From assembly GCA_001683735.1 (NCBI GenBank), contig LUGG01000002.1:1054001-1118000 (forward strand): a DNA stretch of 64,000 bases. Reading direction: 5' to 3'. Shown piece by piece: positions 47,023-59,314 of this stretch (its first letter is position 1; each line of letters begins with the position of its first letter). A program made the position numbers and the translations under genes. Under the pieces are notes generated by a model. The model had not been told where the DNA came from. It saw nothing but the letters and a program-made list of their open reading frames with translations, and did no database searches. Source of the stretch: Grifola frondosa (taxonomy: Eukaryota; Basidiomycota; Agaricomycetes; Polyporales; Grifolaceae).

Positions 47023-48493
47023 CTATATGATGTATCAGAGAGACAAGTCGAATGTGAGGTCTGATTCCACCTGCGAGGAGAATGTACAATACCTTGGGCC
47101 AAACAGGATGCGGCGACATAAAAGATAACAACGCCAATGTCTTGCTCTTTAAGGGGAAGTGCGCCGCAGTAAGAAAGTTCGCGCCTCGAGGTGTCAACGA
47201 GGCGCGGCGAGCGCCCGAGAAAAAGATACTACCACTGGATCATAATATTTTGACTTCGCATGCTATGAAAATAATCACACCAAAAATGCCTTTATCCACG
47301 ACTCTGATCACGACATGGACATAACAGCAGCGCTCCAGCGGTGGTTTTCTCTACCTCAATGTCTTGGTCTAAATACAATTCTGACAATAGAGGCTGATCA
47401 GAGCTCTATAACACGGTTCGGAGGAGAGAAAGCTATCTTGTATGTGGTATATTCGATACCTTAAGCCTAGAATGCACTGCGGGAGCCATTAGATTAGTAT
47501 TTACTTTCATATGTGCGTATAAAGCGCTACCAACACGTGAGATCTGATACCAAGCAAGTACGCATGGTTCAGCAATAAATATTGCAGACTGACAGCTCAA
47601 ACAGTATTGGCGTATCCTGATCGACGGAAAGTTTCGCGTGAGTCCTAATGATCAGTATCTGCGTAACTCACCGGAAGAATCCCGTTAGCAATATCAAAAA
47701 ACAATGCACCGACTGTTTCAACACAGCCGCCAGTGTCCATGGGATTGTGCGTCATTTCAACACGTCAACCAGCGGAAAACCCAAGCAGTCACGCGAGAAA
47801 TTTGTGGCCCGCTAGAGTTGCAAATGCGCAAACTTCAAAGTAGTTAAGTGTGCACCAGTGATGTGGGCGCCGGTTGTCGACCAGCCGAATGTCGACAGCT
47901 GCCAAAAACGTCCAAACTCGACAACTTCGCGCGGTCAGGCGTGTTTCCTGCGACCAATGTACGCGTGGGAAAAGACACAAAAACCCCCGGACATGGTCGC
48001 AGCTGTGCACTGTCATCACGAATGTGTAAGCCGCTCTCGTGCGAAGTCTAAGCGCTGTAATCGCTAGCGCTCATGCTGTAGGTGGTACCATCGCTGAATG
48101 ATGTTGGTATGGATTTGTGGGTATGCTTTCCATGATCCAGTGTCCCGTCTATTACCATTGGTATCACTAAGGCTTCCTCTTTGCAATTCCGACACACCAG
48201 AGGACTTGCCATATATAATTGGATCATATGCAGTGCTCACAATACCGTTTATGGGAACAACTCAAGAACAACTCGTAAGCCTCCTTGTCATCGCCTCTAT
48301 GTCCAGCAATCTGACAGATGATGTGAGTTTAAGGCCAGTGTTGACGCCGTTGTCTCCCGAACCCATAACAAGCTAACTTAGATCAACTCTGCTATAACTA
48401 TAGGAATATTACTCATCTTTACAAAGTATTCGATGTATTTATGGCCCCCACGACTTGGGGAGGTCTGGAAAGCTACAGCTAGGTCATGCATAC
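47023..48493. other. Intergenic 1.5 kb, including DUF3638 copy 2 promoter
   Basis: Contains the promoter block shared with copy 1 (47165-47222) and splice-like signals for a leader exon (donor near 47090). The rest (47320-48450) has no coding signal on either strand. Short frames at 47789-48067 lack any supporting feature. Confidence 0.45.
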
Positions 48494-50280
48494 ATGATAT
48501 CTTCAGTTGAAGCATCCTATGCTCACTCACTTTCAAGAGGGGCTGCTTGTCTCCCTTGTCGCAGACGGAAAGCAGTATGTGATCTCCTTAGCATGAGACA
48601 TCAAACATCTGACTTAACGGTTTATAGAGGTGCGACGGTGGAAAGCCAGTGTGCGGTCGATGCTCTAGCAGAGGCCACCCAGACGACTGTGAATACGCGG
48701 TCGGCGCAGAAGTGACCAGGACTCGACTACTCGAAGAGAATATAGCTCTCCTTCAATCTCGTATACGTGAGCTAGAACATCCCGAAGAGTCCACACCATC
48801 TGTTACCCTTCAGGACCCTCACGTGCAGGCTCGCACCGAAACGAATGTCTACAATCGTGGTGCTGAAGCTGTGGGCTTTTCGGATACAGTAGATCCTCAA
48901 GAGGCAACTTCGCTGTAAGTGGTTTCTGCATCCAAGTCAATGCTTCGACACTGAAATACTTCTTAGTGTCCAGTCGTTCCTCCGACATGCACCTCAAGTT
49001 GGTTTTTTCATGAACACCTCCCTTTTCCTGGATTCGGTCTCCAATGTAGGCGATTCTCCTCATGCGCGAGATGCGCTCCTTCATGCAATCTACCTTTGGG
49101 GCAGTCACTTTTCCACGTCTAATATTCTTCGCCTTCGTGCACAAAGTTCCTTATCACGGGCGTTGGAAAATATTTCGAACTTGACCTCGCCGACTTTCAT
49201 CGAGGCGAACAACAATAGCGTAATGCACGCCATTCAGTTAGAGGTATTGCTCTCGAACTACTTCTTTCTCAGCAGACGCTTTCTCGAGGGCAGGTACCAC
49301 TGTCTAGCTGCAGTCGCTCTTGCGATCGGAAGTCGTCTCCATCAATTATCGAGCACCGACGAGCCCATGAATTCCGTCGCTTTTTGCGAGAAACTACGCG
49401 CCATCTGGACCGTTTACATTTTGGATGATTATTGGGCAGTCGCGTTAGATTCCCCGCCTCCTTTCCCCACAACGGGACTATCCCCACACCGTGGCTTCTG
49501 TCAGATACCACATTTCCACAAGTACGATTCCCGCTTATGCGACTAAAATCGGACAACTGATCACCGAAACGATATGAAGGGCGAAACCACTATGCATGGC
49601 GTTATGCGGCCTGTCCTTACCCAGCTTCCAGGGTATTCTTTCCTTGCATTGCGCGCAGAAGCGGCGGCTCTATATCAAAAAGCTACGTGGTTGACTTCCC
49701 AGTATCAACCAGGTGCGTCTTGTGAGAATTGTTGTGTTGCCGTAACTGATTTCCGCTTGTGATATACAGATATGCCTAATATCGATGGATTCAACGTAGA
49801 ACTCCTTAATCTTGACCAGACCATAGATCATTTCACCAGCAAACTGCTGTTAGTAGAATGCAGAAACCCGGAGGATGCTCGCGATATGCTGGTTTTGCGT
49901 ACAACTGTCTGTGTCGCTACGATACAGCTGCATCGCCGTTTCATAGACTGCAATCCGGTGCTCGCAAAGATGTACAGCTGCAGCAAATTCAGCCGCAGAC
50001 GTGCTGGACACTGTGAACATATCTCAATTAGAATTCCTGGATCCCATCGTTTCGGTGAGCTTCTCACTACCAATCGCAGAAAACACCTTGGTTGAGTCCA
50101 CAAATGACATTTAGATTTTGTGGACAACCGTGTGCAAGACCCTGGTCGACGAAATTGTCAAGCTGAAGCAATTCTCTACCTCTAGTGTTTCGAATGATGT
50201 ACATCTTCTAACTGGTAATCTTGACCGCATTGCAGCTGTCATGGCCATGCTTTCCAGAACATCCCCACTTATGCGTTAGT
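48494..50280 (+). CDS. Zn2Cys6 transcription regulator, paralogue 1
   Basis: Fungal binuclear zinc-cluster DNA-binding regulator. Exon 1 48494-48574 and exon 2 48628-48914 join to give CLPCRRRKARCDGGKPVCGR, the first five cysteines, then the sixth (DDCEY). A linker/coiled coil follows: LLEENIALLQSRIRELEHPE. Exon 3 (48967 on) encodes the middle homology region (VGFFMN, ALLHAIYLWGSHFS, LEVLLSNYFFLSRRFLEGRY, IWTVYILDDYWAVALDSPPP). Later exons: ~49580-49710 (LRAEAAALYQKATWL), ~49770 on (MPNIDGFNVELLNLDQTIDH), and a last exon ~50115-50280 ending SRTSPLMR. Two one-base slips (near 49461 and 49960) break the frame relative to its paralogue at 59.3-61.4 kb. The gene is therefore either decaying or affected by assembly errors. 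Target genes unknown. Confidence 0.82.
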
Positions 50281-51099
50281 TGCTCGCATTATACCGCTCA
50301 CTGCTTTTGAACTGATTGTCGCTTTCGATGATCCTTCAGGGTCTCAATATGATGAAGTCCAACAAATGCGAGCGAACTGCATGACCAAAGAGCCACTGTA
50401 TCTCGTATGATCTCGAATTTTCTCTGTTTCTCCATGCCCAAGTTTCGTTCTATGTCCTAGATGCTATTTCCCGCCTATGCTTGTCTAACTATTGCTACGC
50501 CTCTCCATAGATATGTCTGGTTTCCGTCTGCAGAGAAATCGTGTATGGATCTTACATTAATAGATGTTATTGTCATGCTCATTTTTCTCTGTTAAGTTAT
50601 TGTTAGGGTTCTTTTGAACCTCGCTACCCATGTTCACTGACTGAAATGTTGTTTTTCAGACAGAGCTACGAAGGGTGACCCACTGTCCGCTATAGCTATT
50701 TCGGAACGGAACGACCAACGATACAATTCGGCTGTCCATGCCAATGCGTAGGCGTCCATAACACAATCTTGCGTTCAATATAACGGAGAAACAAACAAGA
50801 ACAACAACAGGACGAAAACTAGGGTGGCGGAGCGCGTACTGACATCACATCAGAGGATCTAGGACGACAGGTATGCATGAGAATTATAAACAAACAGGCA
50901 GCAACGTACATTTTCTGGAACAGTGGAGTATAAGAACAACAGAGGAGCGCGCGGTAACAAACCCGAACAGACCAGGAAACAATACGACACTGGTATAAAT
51001 AAGAGAAATGATCGCCTGGAGGCAAATACAATGGCACAGAGTCCGCAGACGGGTCCATCAAGACAGGCCGCACGGTAAGCCGACTCACACCATGGCGAC
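50281..51099. other. Intergenic between convergent regulator and kinase
   Basis: 3' regions of two convergent genes. AT-rich; no coding signal beyond shadows of the kinase's last exon. Confidence 0.4.
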
Positions 51100-53200
51100 C
51101 TAGCCCATCGCACTGGGGTAACTAACGCTCTCGCTGAGGTACTCGTTTCCTGGGTTATACGTGAAACCTCGGAACTGATCCTGAACAGTCTCGGATAGGG
51201 GCGTCGCGTCGACGTGAGAATCCTGTGCGGCCTCCCCCGTGAACTCCGCATCGAAATTGGCGACATCCAACACCGATTCCTGTGTTCAGACATCTCGGTT
51301 AGCGGACAACGCATAACGCAATGAGGGTGAACACGACGCACCACAGTCGGCTTGAAAGGTGGCTGAATCTTCTTCGCCATGAGTCTGCAATAAAGGGAGA
51401 CAGATGTCAGAAAGGTTCGCGCATCTTCGAAGAACCATCGTACCGATTCCAGTCGATATGCTTGGAGAAGAACGGGTGTCGTTTGATGTCTTCCGCGCCG
51501 TTCGCTCCGAGACGCTTAGAGGGATCTCGCTGCAGGAGACCAACTATGACGCTCTTTGCGTCTGGGGCATGTCTGGCGGGAAGAGTAACGGGTCCGATAG
51601 AATGCGCTGGTACATCACATTGACATTCTCATCGTAAAACGGTGGCAGACCAGTCTTTCCCAATGAAGCATGGTCAGAATGAATATATAGATGCATATTA
51701 TGCAAGACATACCATCATTTCATACAGCAAAACACCCAAGGTCCACCAATCCACCGTCTTTGTGTAGCCTTGGTTCTCAAGAAGCTCGGGTGCAATGTAT
51801 TCCGGTGTACCGCAGAAAGCTAGCGTGACGGTCATGAGATGTGGCGACATGTTACATAATATCGACATACTATTCGTCTTCTCGGTTTTGGACATGTTCA
51901 GTTTGCAGAGGCCGAAGTCACACAATGCTATGTGACCGGTGTAGTCCAACAAAATATTCTCGGGCTTGAGATCCCTAAAGCGGACATTATGAACGGCTGC
52001 CGAGAATCGAGAAGGGATGACGCACCGATAGACCACATCAAAACCATGCAAATGCTCCAATGCGCACAATAGCTCGGCGGCATAAAAACGGCTCCGTGCT
52101 TCGTCAAATTTGCCCTCGCGCTGCAGATGGTAGAACAATTCTCCCCCATTGACTTATCCATACAATCAAGGTTCAACACGTTGCAACTGTGGTAAAAATA
52201 TATGTACTCACCGAAGGACATCACAAGATACAGCTTATCCGGCGTTTGGAAGGAGAATTTCAGTGGTACAATAAACGGGTTGTTCACCAGCGCAAGCACG
52301 GTCCGCTCAGCCAATATATGCGTGATTTCTCCTGGCCTCGACGCGATATTGGCCTTGCGAATCGTCTTGAGCGCGTATATCCGCTGCGTATCTTTCTTCC
52401 GGACCTGCATCACCTTCCCAAAGCTGCCTTTGCCGATAACTTTGAGCAGGTCGAACTGTTCGATGGTCAGAGACTCGTGGCGCGCCGGCTTGAAGTCAAT
52501 CTTGAGGTGGAAAGAGCCGGACCCGGCGGTGGCGTTGTACCACTGATCTGAAGCGTGCTGCTCGTGCGCGGGCGTGAGTATGAGCAGGAGCAAAGAGAGG
52601 CATAGCACACACATTTCCATCTAAAACAGGTGTAAGGTCTACACGCGCCATGAGAAGGTCTTACCCATATCATCCTGCCCACGAACTGACTGCGCCGTGC
52701 GTAGATAAGCGGACACGGAGATGTTAGAGGTACGAGACACGTCGCTGTCAGTGCGCGCGGTGAACAAAAGTCTATGGAGAGCATACATGCGGGAAGAACG
52801 CACAAATCAGCGCGATAGTTCCACTCCGGCTTTGACAGGTCACCGCCAAGCGCCTCGACGAGAATCTCGTTCTTGTCGAACTCCAGTACAACATAGGGGA
52901 GCCACCAGTATCGCTTGCGCTGCATGCTCTCACGATTGCTCGCCGATTTGCGGGCTGGTGGGGATGTTTCCAACGCTTTTTGAATAACGTCCGGTACAGG
53001 TGTACCTGGGGGGAGAGCTAGGCCGCGCCCTGCCGACACAATGACGTTGTCAATGGGTATACGCGACAGTCGAGTATTTACCCACCAGAGAATATACGGA
53101 TGGTGAGCATGCCCGTGCGGAAGTTGGACTCGGTGCCATCGGGGGTTTGGGGGTGACCGAGCGCGATGGGATGGGGGTGACCGAGCGAGACACAACGCCA
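51100..53200 (-). CDS. AGC protein kinase, Ypk1/Gad8 (SGK) type, with C2-like N-terminal domain
   Basis: TORC2/PDK1-dependent kinase family acting in membrane-stress and nutrient signalling. Minus-strand exons from ~53150 down to 51100. N-terminal C2-like region: [61 protein letters not shown]. Kinase domain: [20 protein letters not shown] (glycine loop), YALKTIRK (Lys), ILAERTVL (Glu), VVYRDLKPEN (across an intron), [20 protein letters not shown]. The C-terminal tail holds [11 protein letters not shown], a turn-motif SETV and the hydrophobic motif FRGFTY. Stop at 51100. Frame slips near 51567 (PQT…[15 protein letters not shown]) and near 52560 need single-base corrections. The first exon has no in-frame ATG, so the 5' end is unresolved. 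Motifs outside the slips look catalytically complete. Confidence 0.85.
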
Positions 53201-54016
53201 TTGTCTTTTGTGTCTTTTGACTCTACATGATGATCGCGGTGAGCTTAGAGACGAGAGGTGGCGGAAGCGACTACGCACTCTTCGAACCCAGCTTGGGCCA
53301 AGACATCGTTAGGGGGATGAGAAACAAAAGGATGAGCGCTGAGCAGCGCCCAGCGTTGATTATATGTGGCGAGCGCTGGGGGGTCACGGAGGTGGAAGGC
53401 AAGATTAGTCACTGCGACCGCCGCGCATCATGATCTTATCACCGGATGTCTCTTCTTCCTCACCACCTTCCTCGGCGTCAGGCTGTACTTCACCTACTCA
53501 AAACTTCTCCACATTTCCGATCCAAGACCTGGGGACAATCACAATGTAGCACGATATTCTGGATTTGACCACTCTCGACCGCTTTGGGGAGGCTTTTGGA
53601 GAATCTCTGTAACGCTTCAGTCGTTGGAATTCTTAATTCAGCGTCTCTGATTCGGCATCGCAATGGTTTCTCATGAATATTTTCTGTCACTCGGAGCGGT
53701 GAATCAGTCCATTTTCCGGCGAGATGATACTTCTTGCTGTCTCATTCCCGGACGAGGTAAATGCCGATGGCTGTCGTCCGGGCAGCAACCATTCTGTCTT
53801 CTGGCCGTGATAGTTACTGCTATGCCATCAACAACTTCGCAGGGGATCTACCGAGGCGGTACGTTCATCGTGGAATGCATCTAGCTAACGACAGCCCGGT
53901 GTACTGCATCTTGCGAAATGCGAAACTTTCGTCCGGGTATGTTAGTTCCCTCACATTGGCATAGCAATGCGCGCTGCTTCTAGGTTATTGGTGAACTTGG
54001 TGCAACAATCTAACCA
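53201..54016. other. Intergenic
   Basis: Between the divergent 5' end of the kinase and the 3' end of the amidotransferase gene. Short open frames (53227-53433, 53366-53650, 53663-53884) show no family features or codon regularity; no RNA gene seen. Confidence 0.4.
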
Positions 54017-54999
54017 TTATGGAGTGCTGCGGCCCAATATTTCCCAAATTGTTCTGCCCACGACACTAACACCATCATTTCGCCACTCTGCTCGTCTCCG
54101 CACGTCCTCCACTAGCTGTGTATTCAGCAATCCGGTCAAATGCCGCGCATCGACAAGTGCCTCCGAAATTCGCCGCGTAAACTCCGGGTGTCCTTGTAAA
54201 GTAAAGATGTGCACGTCGGCAGGAGATGGCGCTCGGGTGGATGCACGGTCACGGGGATAGAACTGAACCATGCCTTGGTTCATAGATATGGGGGTAGATC
54301 CCAGGAGTTGGAATGACGGCGGGACCACAGGAACGTGGTCGCGGTGCATCTGTTGGAGATTCTACTCGAGAAGCATCAGAAGACAGGGTTTGTCGATATG
54401 CTGCGGACGGCGTGCGACTTACCAGAGAAGAAACACCGAAAAGCTGTTTACCAATATCAGTGAGCGCAATCTCTGTCACGCCTACCTCCCATTTGCCGTC
54501 ATTGGGCACGCATTCGCCGCCCATCGCCCGACCAATAATCTGGTGTCCAAAGCAGATGCCTGAAATGCAGGAGTGTCGACAACGGAATTCGCCAAGCACC
54601 ACGCTAGAGGGAAGGCTCACCGATGAGTTTGATATTCGGCTTCTCCTTGACTATGGACGTGACGTATGATACGAGACGATTTATCCATTCGAGATTCTCG
54701 TACGCCGATGCAGCTAAAATGATAAGGAGACAGGAATAAGCCCCTCCTCTGCGCACAACGTCCCTGGGATACTAACCAGATCCAGTCAATATGATACCAT
54801 CATAGTCGTCGACGTTCGGGGGGTATTCCATCTTGTTGCGGACATCATAGGGATCCAAAGTATACTCTATCTTCGGTTCTGAAGGAAGAGACTTTCGCAG
54901 AAGGGTGTCGAAGATCGCTGTGTAATCACCATCGGTAGCTTGCACTGCTGGTGAGGGTGTGTCACAGAGGAAAACCGCGAGACGGACTGGAGACGACAT
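54017..54999 (-). CDS. Class I glutamine amidotransferase-like protein
   Basis: Cytosolic GATase-1 fold protein of the GMP-synthase-like stand-alone group. Four minus-strand exons: from 54999 (SSPVRLAVFLCDTPSPAVQA … YDGIILTGSG), ~54715-54622 (SAYENLEWINRLVSYV … KPNIKLIG), ~54563-54428 and ~54350-54017. The catalytic triad is visible: nucleophile Cys in GICFGHQIIGRAMGG and the His-x-Glu pair in LQGHPEFTRRISEALV. HRDHVPVVPPSFQLLGSTPI follows the family pattern. All introns are short with consensus ends and frame agreement, and no lesion is seen. About 250 residues. Such proteins are often annotated as GMP synthase-like or gamma-glutamyl-peptide hydrolases; the in vivo substrate is not evident, and the family also includes catalytically altered members. 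Confidence 0.85.
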
Positions 55000-56060
55000 T
55001 GCTCTGTTTATCATTAGTGTCTTCTTGCGTTCAGGCGCTACTGTTCGAAACAGACTCACCGGTGTATTTACTAACGGGGATGTGGGACCTTGAAACTGTA
55101 TTTGGGTCCAGAGAGATTCGTTCGGTTAGAAGTGCAAGATAACCAACATATGAAGTCTCTCACAATACAGCGTGCCTGTGGAACCCTCCTAGTATAAATT
55201 GGAAGACCGGATACATGATTATAAACAGTACATACCTGGCGACCCAGCTAGTTAATCCGTCCAATCTGTGGAAAGTTGAAACACCCTCGGAGTCTATCGA
55301 CCAATGCCAAGCTATCTATGCGAGCAGTTAAGGTCAAGGAATGAAGGGGTGGCTGCAAGCGTAAAGGGAGGTCGAGATAAAGAACGATAGAGACATGGCC
55401 GGATGAGCAGGAACGAGTCACCGTCGCGTGAGACCACTGTGACACGCCGCGCAATCGAACGTGATCGACGTCCGCAGCGTTGGCGCAGGCGACGAGTTAC
55501 AATCGTTGACTTACACTGACAATACTCAATTGCCATACCTTGAAGTCCAACCAGGACCAACTGGTCCAACCTGCGATCTCAAATACAGTGGAAACGCAAA
55601 TCTGCAACTCTACTTCACCGGCAAACCCATCTCCTGGGGAATAACCTGTTAAGACGGTTTTGTGTAGGTGGAATTTGCACGGTGTCAAGTGAACTTACGA
55701 CTCATAAACTATATTGGAAGATACAGCTTGGGTATTTCATGTTCCAGACCAGGCGCCAAAGAACGGAGAGGGCCAAGTCCCCCCTTATCACGAATTACCG
55801 AGCTTGTTGAGATAAGTAGAAGGTCAGTACCTATCTTCGACCTGCCGATAAGCTGTTGTCAGTCTAACCTTCTTGCGCTATTCCAGAAGCAGTATTTGAC
55901 GTCTGACTCCTCCGTAGTGCGGGGTCGTCTGTATAAATGGCAGCATGGTTGCCTGTCCTCATCGCTGCTATCGACTTCTTCATTGGAGTCCGCAAATTCC
56001 AACACCTGGGACTTGAGAACCACTCTCCAATCCTGATCATTCGCTTCGCAGGTCACCGAA
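55000..56060. other. Intergenic 1.06 kb, divergent promoters
   Basis: Between the divergent amidotransferase and DUR3 start codons. Several short open frames on both strands (for example 55312-55569 -, 55668-56036 +) lack family features. No repeat or RNA gene recognised. Confidence 0.4.
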
Positions 56061-58999
56061 ATGTCAACAAACGTACCAGTACTTCCACAAGGAGCAGGTT
56101 ATGGCGTCGGTAAGTACATCCGTTGACCATGAAACGTGTCCCTAGCTGATACCAATTTCTGCCGAAAGTCGTCGGTATGTTTTTCAAATATCGAAGCATA
56201 CTCTGACATGATCTCACAAGTTTGGATGCAGGAATCGGCCTCTTCTTCAGCGCCTTCATGCTATGTCTCACGGCGATACAGAGCCGATATACTGGATTCT
56301 CACCCAAGAGCTCTGAGGAATTCAATAGTGCATCTAGGAGCGTGAAGCCAGGCCTTATCGCTTCGGGTATTGTTTCCGCATGGACCTGGGCAGCGACGTT
56401 GGTGAGCATATTTGTCGATCCGTTTTACGTCTGTTCTGAAGTCATGTGCTCGTGAAGTTGCAATCCAGCGCCGTTGCCTATAGGGACGGCATCTCAGGCC
56501 CGTGGTGGTATGGTGCAGGTGCCACAGTGCAGGTCTTGCTGTTTGCTCAAGTTCGATCTGTCGCTATACTTCACTGTTCCTGATATCTAAAGTGATGTGT
56601 TAGCTTGCAGCCAAGCTCAAGTTGAATGCTCCACATGCACATACATGGCTTGAGATTGTGGCAGCGCGTTGGGGAACTGTTGCGCATCTTGTATTCATGT
56701 TCTTTGGGTAAGTATTCTTGTGGGCTGATGGGTGCTATGTTGGCTCATCGCAAGAATTATGTTAGGTTGGCGACTAATATCATAGTGTCGTCCATGCTAA
56801 TTCTTGGTGGCTCCGCCACGGTCAGCTCTCTCACCGGAATGCATACCATCGCTGTAGGTTTTTCTGTTATCCTGATATTCACATATTCTAAGTGTTGTCT
56901 GTCTAGGCCTGTTTCCTCATACCTCTTGGTGTTGCAATCTACGTTGTGGTGGGTGGAATGCGCGCAACGCTACTATGCGACTAGTGCGTGCAATTCATGG
57001 TTTTCGACTCGGGCCCCGAATCTTACGCTCGTAAATGCGCCGTTTACTCCCGCAGCACACATACCACTGTTTTGTTTGCGATAATCTTTGTGTTTGTCTT
57101 CACTGTCTATGTGACGAGCCCGAAGATTGGCAGTTTCGGCGCAATGCATGAGCTCCTTACTCGCGCCGCAGAAGAAAACCCTGTCGCAGGGAACGCACAT
57201 GGATCGTACATCACGATGCGCTCGAAGAATGGTCTGATATTCGGTGTCATCAACGTGATTGGCAACTTCGCCACAGTTTTCCAAGATCAAGCCGTAAGTG
57301 CTACGTGCATCCATTAGATGTCATATGGCTACTGAAATTATTTCCAGTATTGGCAGCGGGCTATTGCAAGTCGCCCAGCAACCTGTGTGAAAGCGTACCT
57401 CTTGGGTGGTCTCGCTTGGTGAGAGTGGACTTTATCCGCCGAGAATTATATGCTAATATAATGGTTTGAAGGTTCGCTATTCCCTTCATGTTTTCGACGA
57501 CATTGGGGCTCGCCGCCGTCGCCCTGCGCGGAGACCCTGACATGATGATTCTCACTCCGGCAGACGTATCCGCCGGTCTCCCCGCATCGGCGGCGGCAGC
57601 AGCCATCCTTGGCAAATCCGGCGCCGCAGCGCTATTGATCGTCCTGTTTTTGGCGGTCACCTCTGCTACGTCTGCTGAGCTGATCGCGGTGTCTTCCATC
57701 CTTACTTATGACGTGTACAAGGTCAGTGGAAGGAGACTATATGCGTGTTGGTGACATGAATCTTAAGACATTGGTCCAGAAATACATAAACCCCCAGGCG
57801 ACAGAAGCACAAATCCTGAAAGTATCTCATGCTATGGTAATGTCAACTCTCATCTAGTAGTCCTGCTGTTGTTGATGGTATTTTATTAGGTCGCGTTATT
57901 CGCTATAGTTATGGGTTTACTCGGTCTCATCTTCTTCTACATCGGTATCTCGATGGGATGGCTCTACGTGAGTGTCGTACACTACAGCAGTACTTACATC
58001 GAGATGATCTCAAATATTGCCTTTAGGAGTTCATGGGCGTCGTGCTTGGTTCTGCGGTGGTTCCCATTGCCATGTGTGTGACATGGCGCAAGGCCAACAA
58101 ATGGGGGAGCATTGGCGGTGCTATCGCTGGCTTCTGCTGCGGAGTCATCGCGTGGTTGGTTACCACCGCTACTCTGAATAACAACGTCCTCAACGTCACA
58201 GTCAGTCCATATTGACTGTTTCGATGGTCGGGCTATCTGACTTGTGTGATTATCAGACTACGGGAGGCGATCTCGAGATGCTTGCGGGGAATCTGGCGTC
58301 TATCGGGGTAGGCGGCATTGTCACGATGGTGACTTCGTATGTTGTATGTCCTGAAGTATGCGTTCCCTATGGCATCAGAGGTGACTCGCATGCTTTTATT
58401 GCAGTGGCCAGAAGACTTCACTTTTGAAGCCACCCGAGCACTCAACTCGCCCCCCACCTGTGGAGAAAGACGTCAGTCAGTCTGGTGAAGACGAATTGGA
58501 GAAGAAGCGCGAGCCAAGTGAAATGACTCTGGAGCCTGTTTCTGCGGAGGCCGCTGCGATCGAGGAGGAGAAGGAACTTGATCCTGTTGCCCTTACCAAG
58601 TCATTCAATATCGCAGCCTGGGCATCCGTTATTTTGGTGAGTTACATATTCTCAATGAAAGTCTTTTGGTTCTCAGTGGCGGATCTGAATCCGTGCAGAC
58701 CCTCGTGATGTTGATCATCATTCCGCTACCCTTGTTCTTCGCACAAACCATTTACGGCGTGCGAGGGCTCACGGCCTGGGTCGTCATCGGCATGATATGG
58801 ACCTTCTGTTCGGCGATTTCTGTTGTCTTGTATCCGTTGTATGAGAGTCGCGCAGCTTTGCGGTTGATTTCTCGGGGAATGATCAAGGTGCGAGAGATCT
58901 CGATCGATCATTATAATCTACTGAAGTTTCGTCTCGTAGGACGTATTCGCGAGAGGAAGTGGAAAGTTCATTCACCATACACCGACGACTTCGGCCTAG
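56061..58999 (+). CDS. dur3: DUR3-type urea/polyamine sodium:solute symporter
   Basis: Plasma-membrane urea (and polyamine) uptake carrier of the SSS family. Seventeen exons can be traced from ATG 56061 ([15 protein letters not shown]) to TAG 58999, including a 6-nt microexon at 56169-56174. Membrane and signature stretches in order: [158 protein letters not shown]; and a C-terminal [14 protein letters not shown]. Cytosolic loop sequence [14 protein letters not shown] is followed by a C-run (58455-58460) one base too long for the frame; beyond it [16 protein letters not shown] resumes. Next to a regulator, kinase and amidotransferase, it suggests a nitrogen-use neighbourhood, without proof. 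Confidence 0.9.
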
Positions 59000-59314
59000 A
59001 TGATACCATATCTGTTATAAATTTCACGATTAGAGCTGTGATTCAGCAACGCACTACGTGGTACATTACAGCTTGATGGCAATATACCGTCAATGAAACT
59101 ACTCTAAGATCATTAAGAACTAGGAATAGGGTAGGGTTCTGGGGAATTATCAGGAGTTTATAGTAATAACCTAGATCAAAATAAGACCAGAAAACTAGGC
59201 ACGACATTAATGGTACGAGAATATGTAGGAAAAGAGAAATATAAGTGATGAATCCGACTATATGCTCATTCAAAATATGACAGAGGAGGTGGTGGATTGC
59301 TTCTGATCGTGAAG
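59000..59314. other. Intergenic between convergent DUR3 and regulator
   Basis: 3' regions of two convergent genes; A/T-rich, no coding signal. Confidence 0.4.

Noticed and set aside
53366..53884. Short plus-strand frames between kinase and amidotransferase
   Set aside because: No conserved motif, no introns in phase, different frames overlapping.
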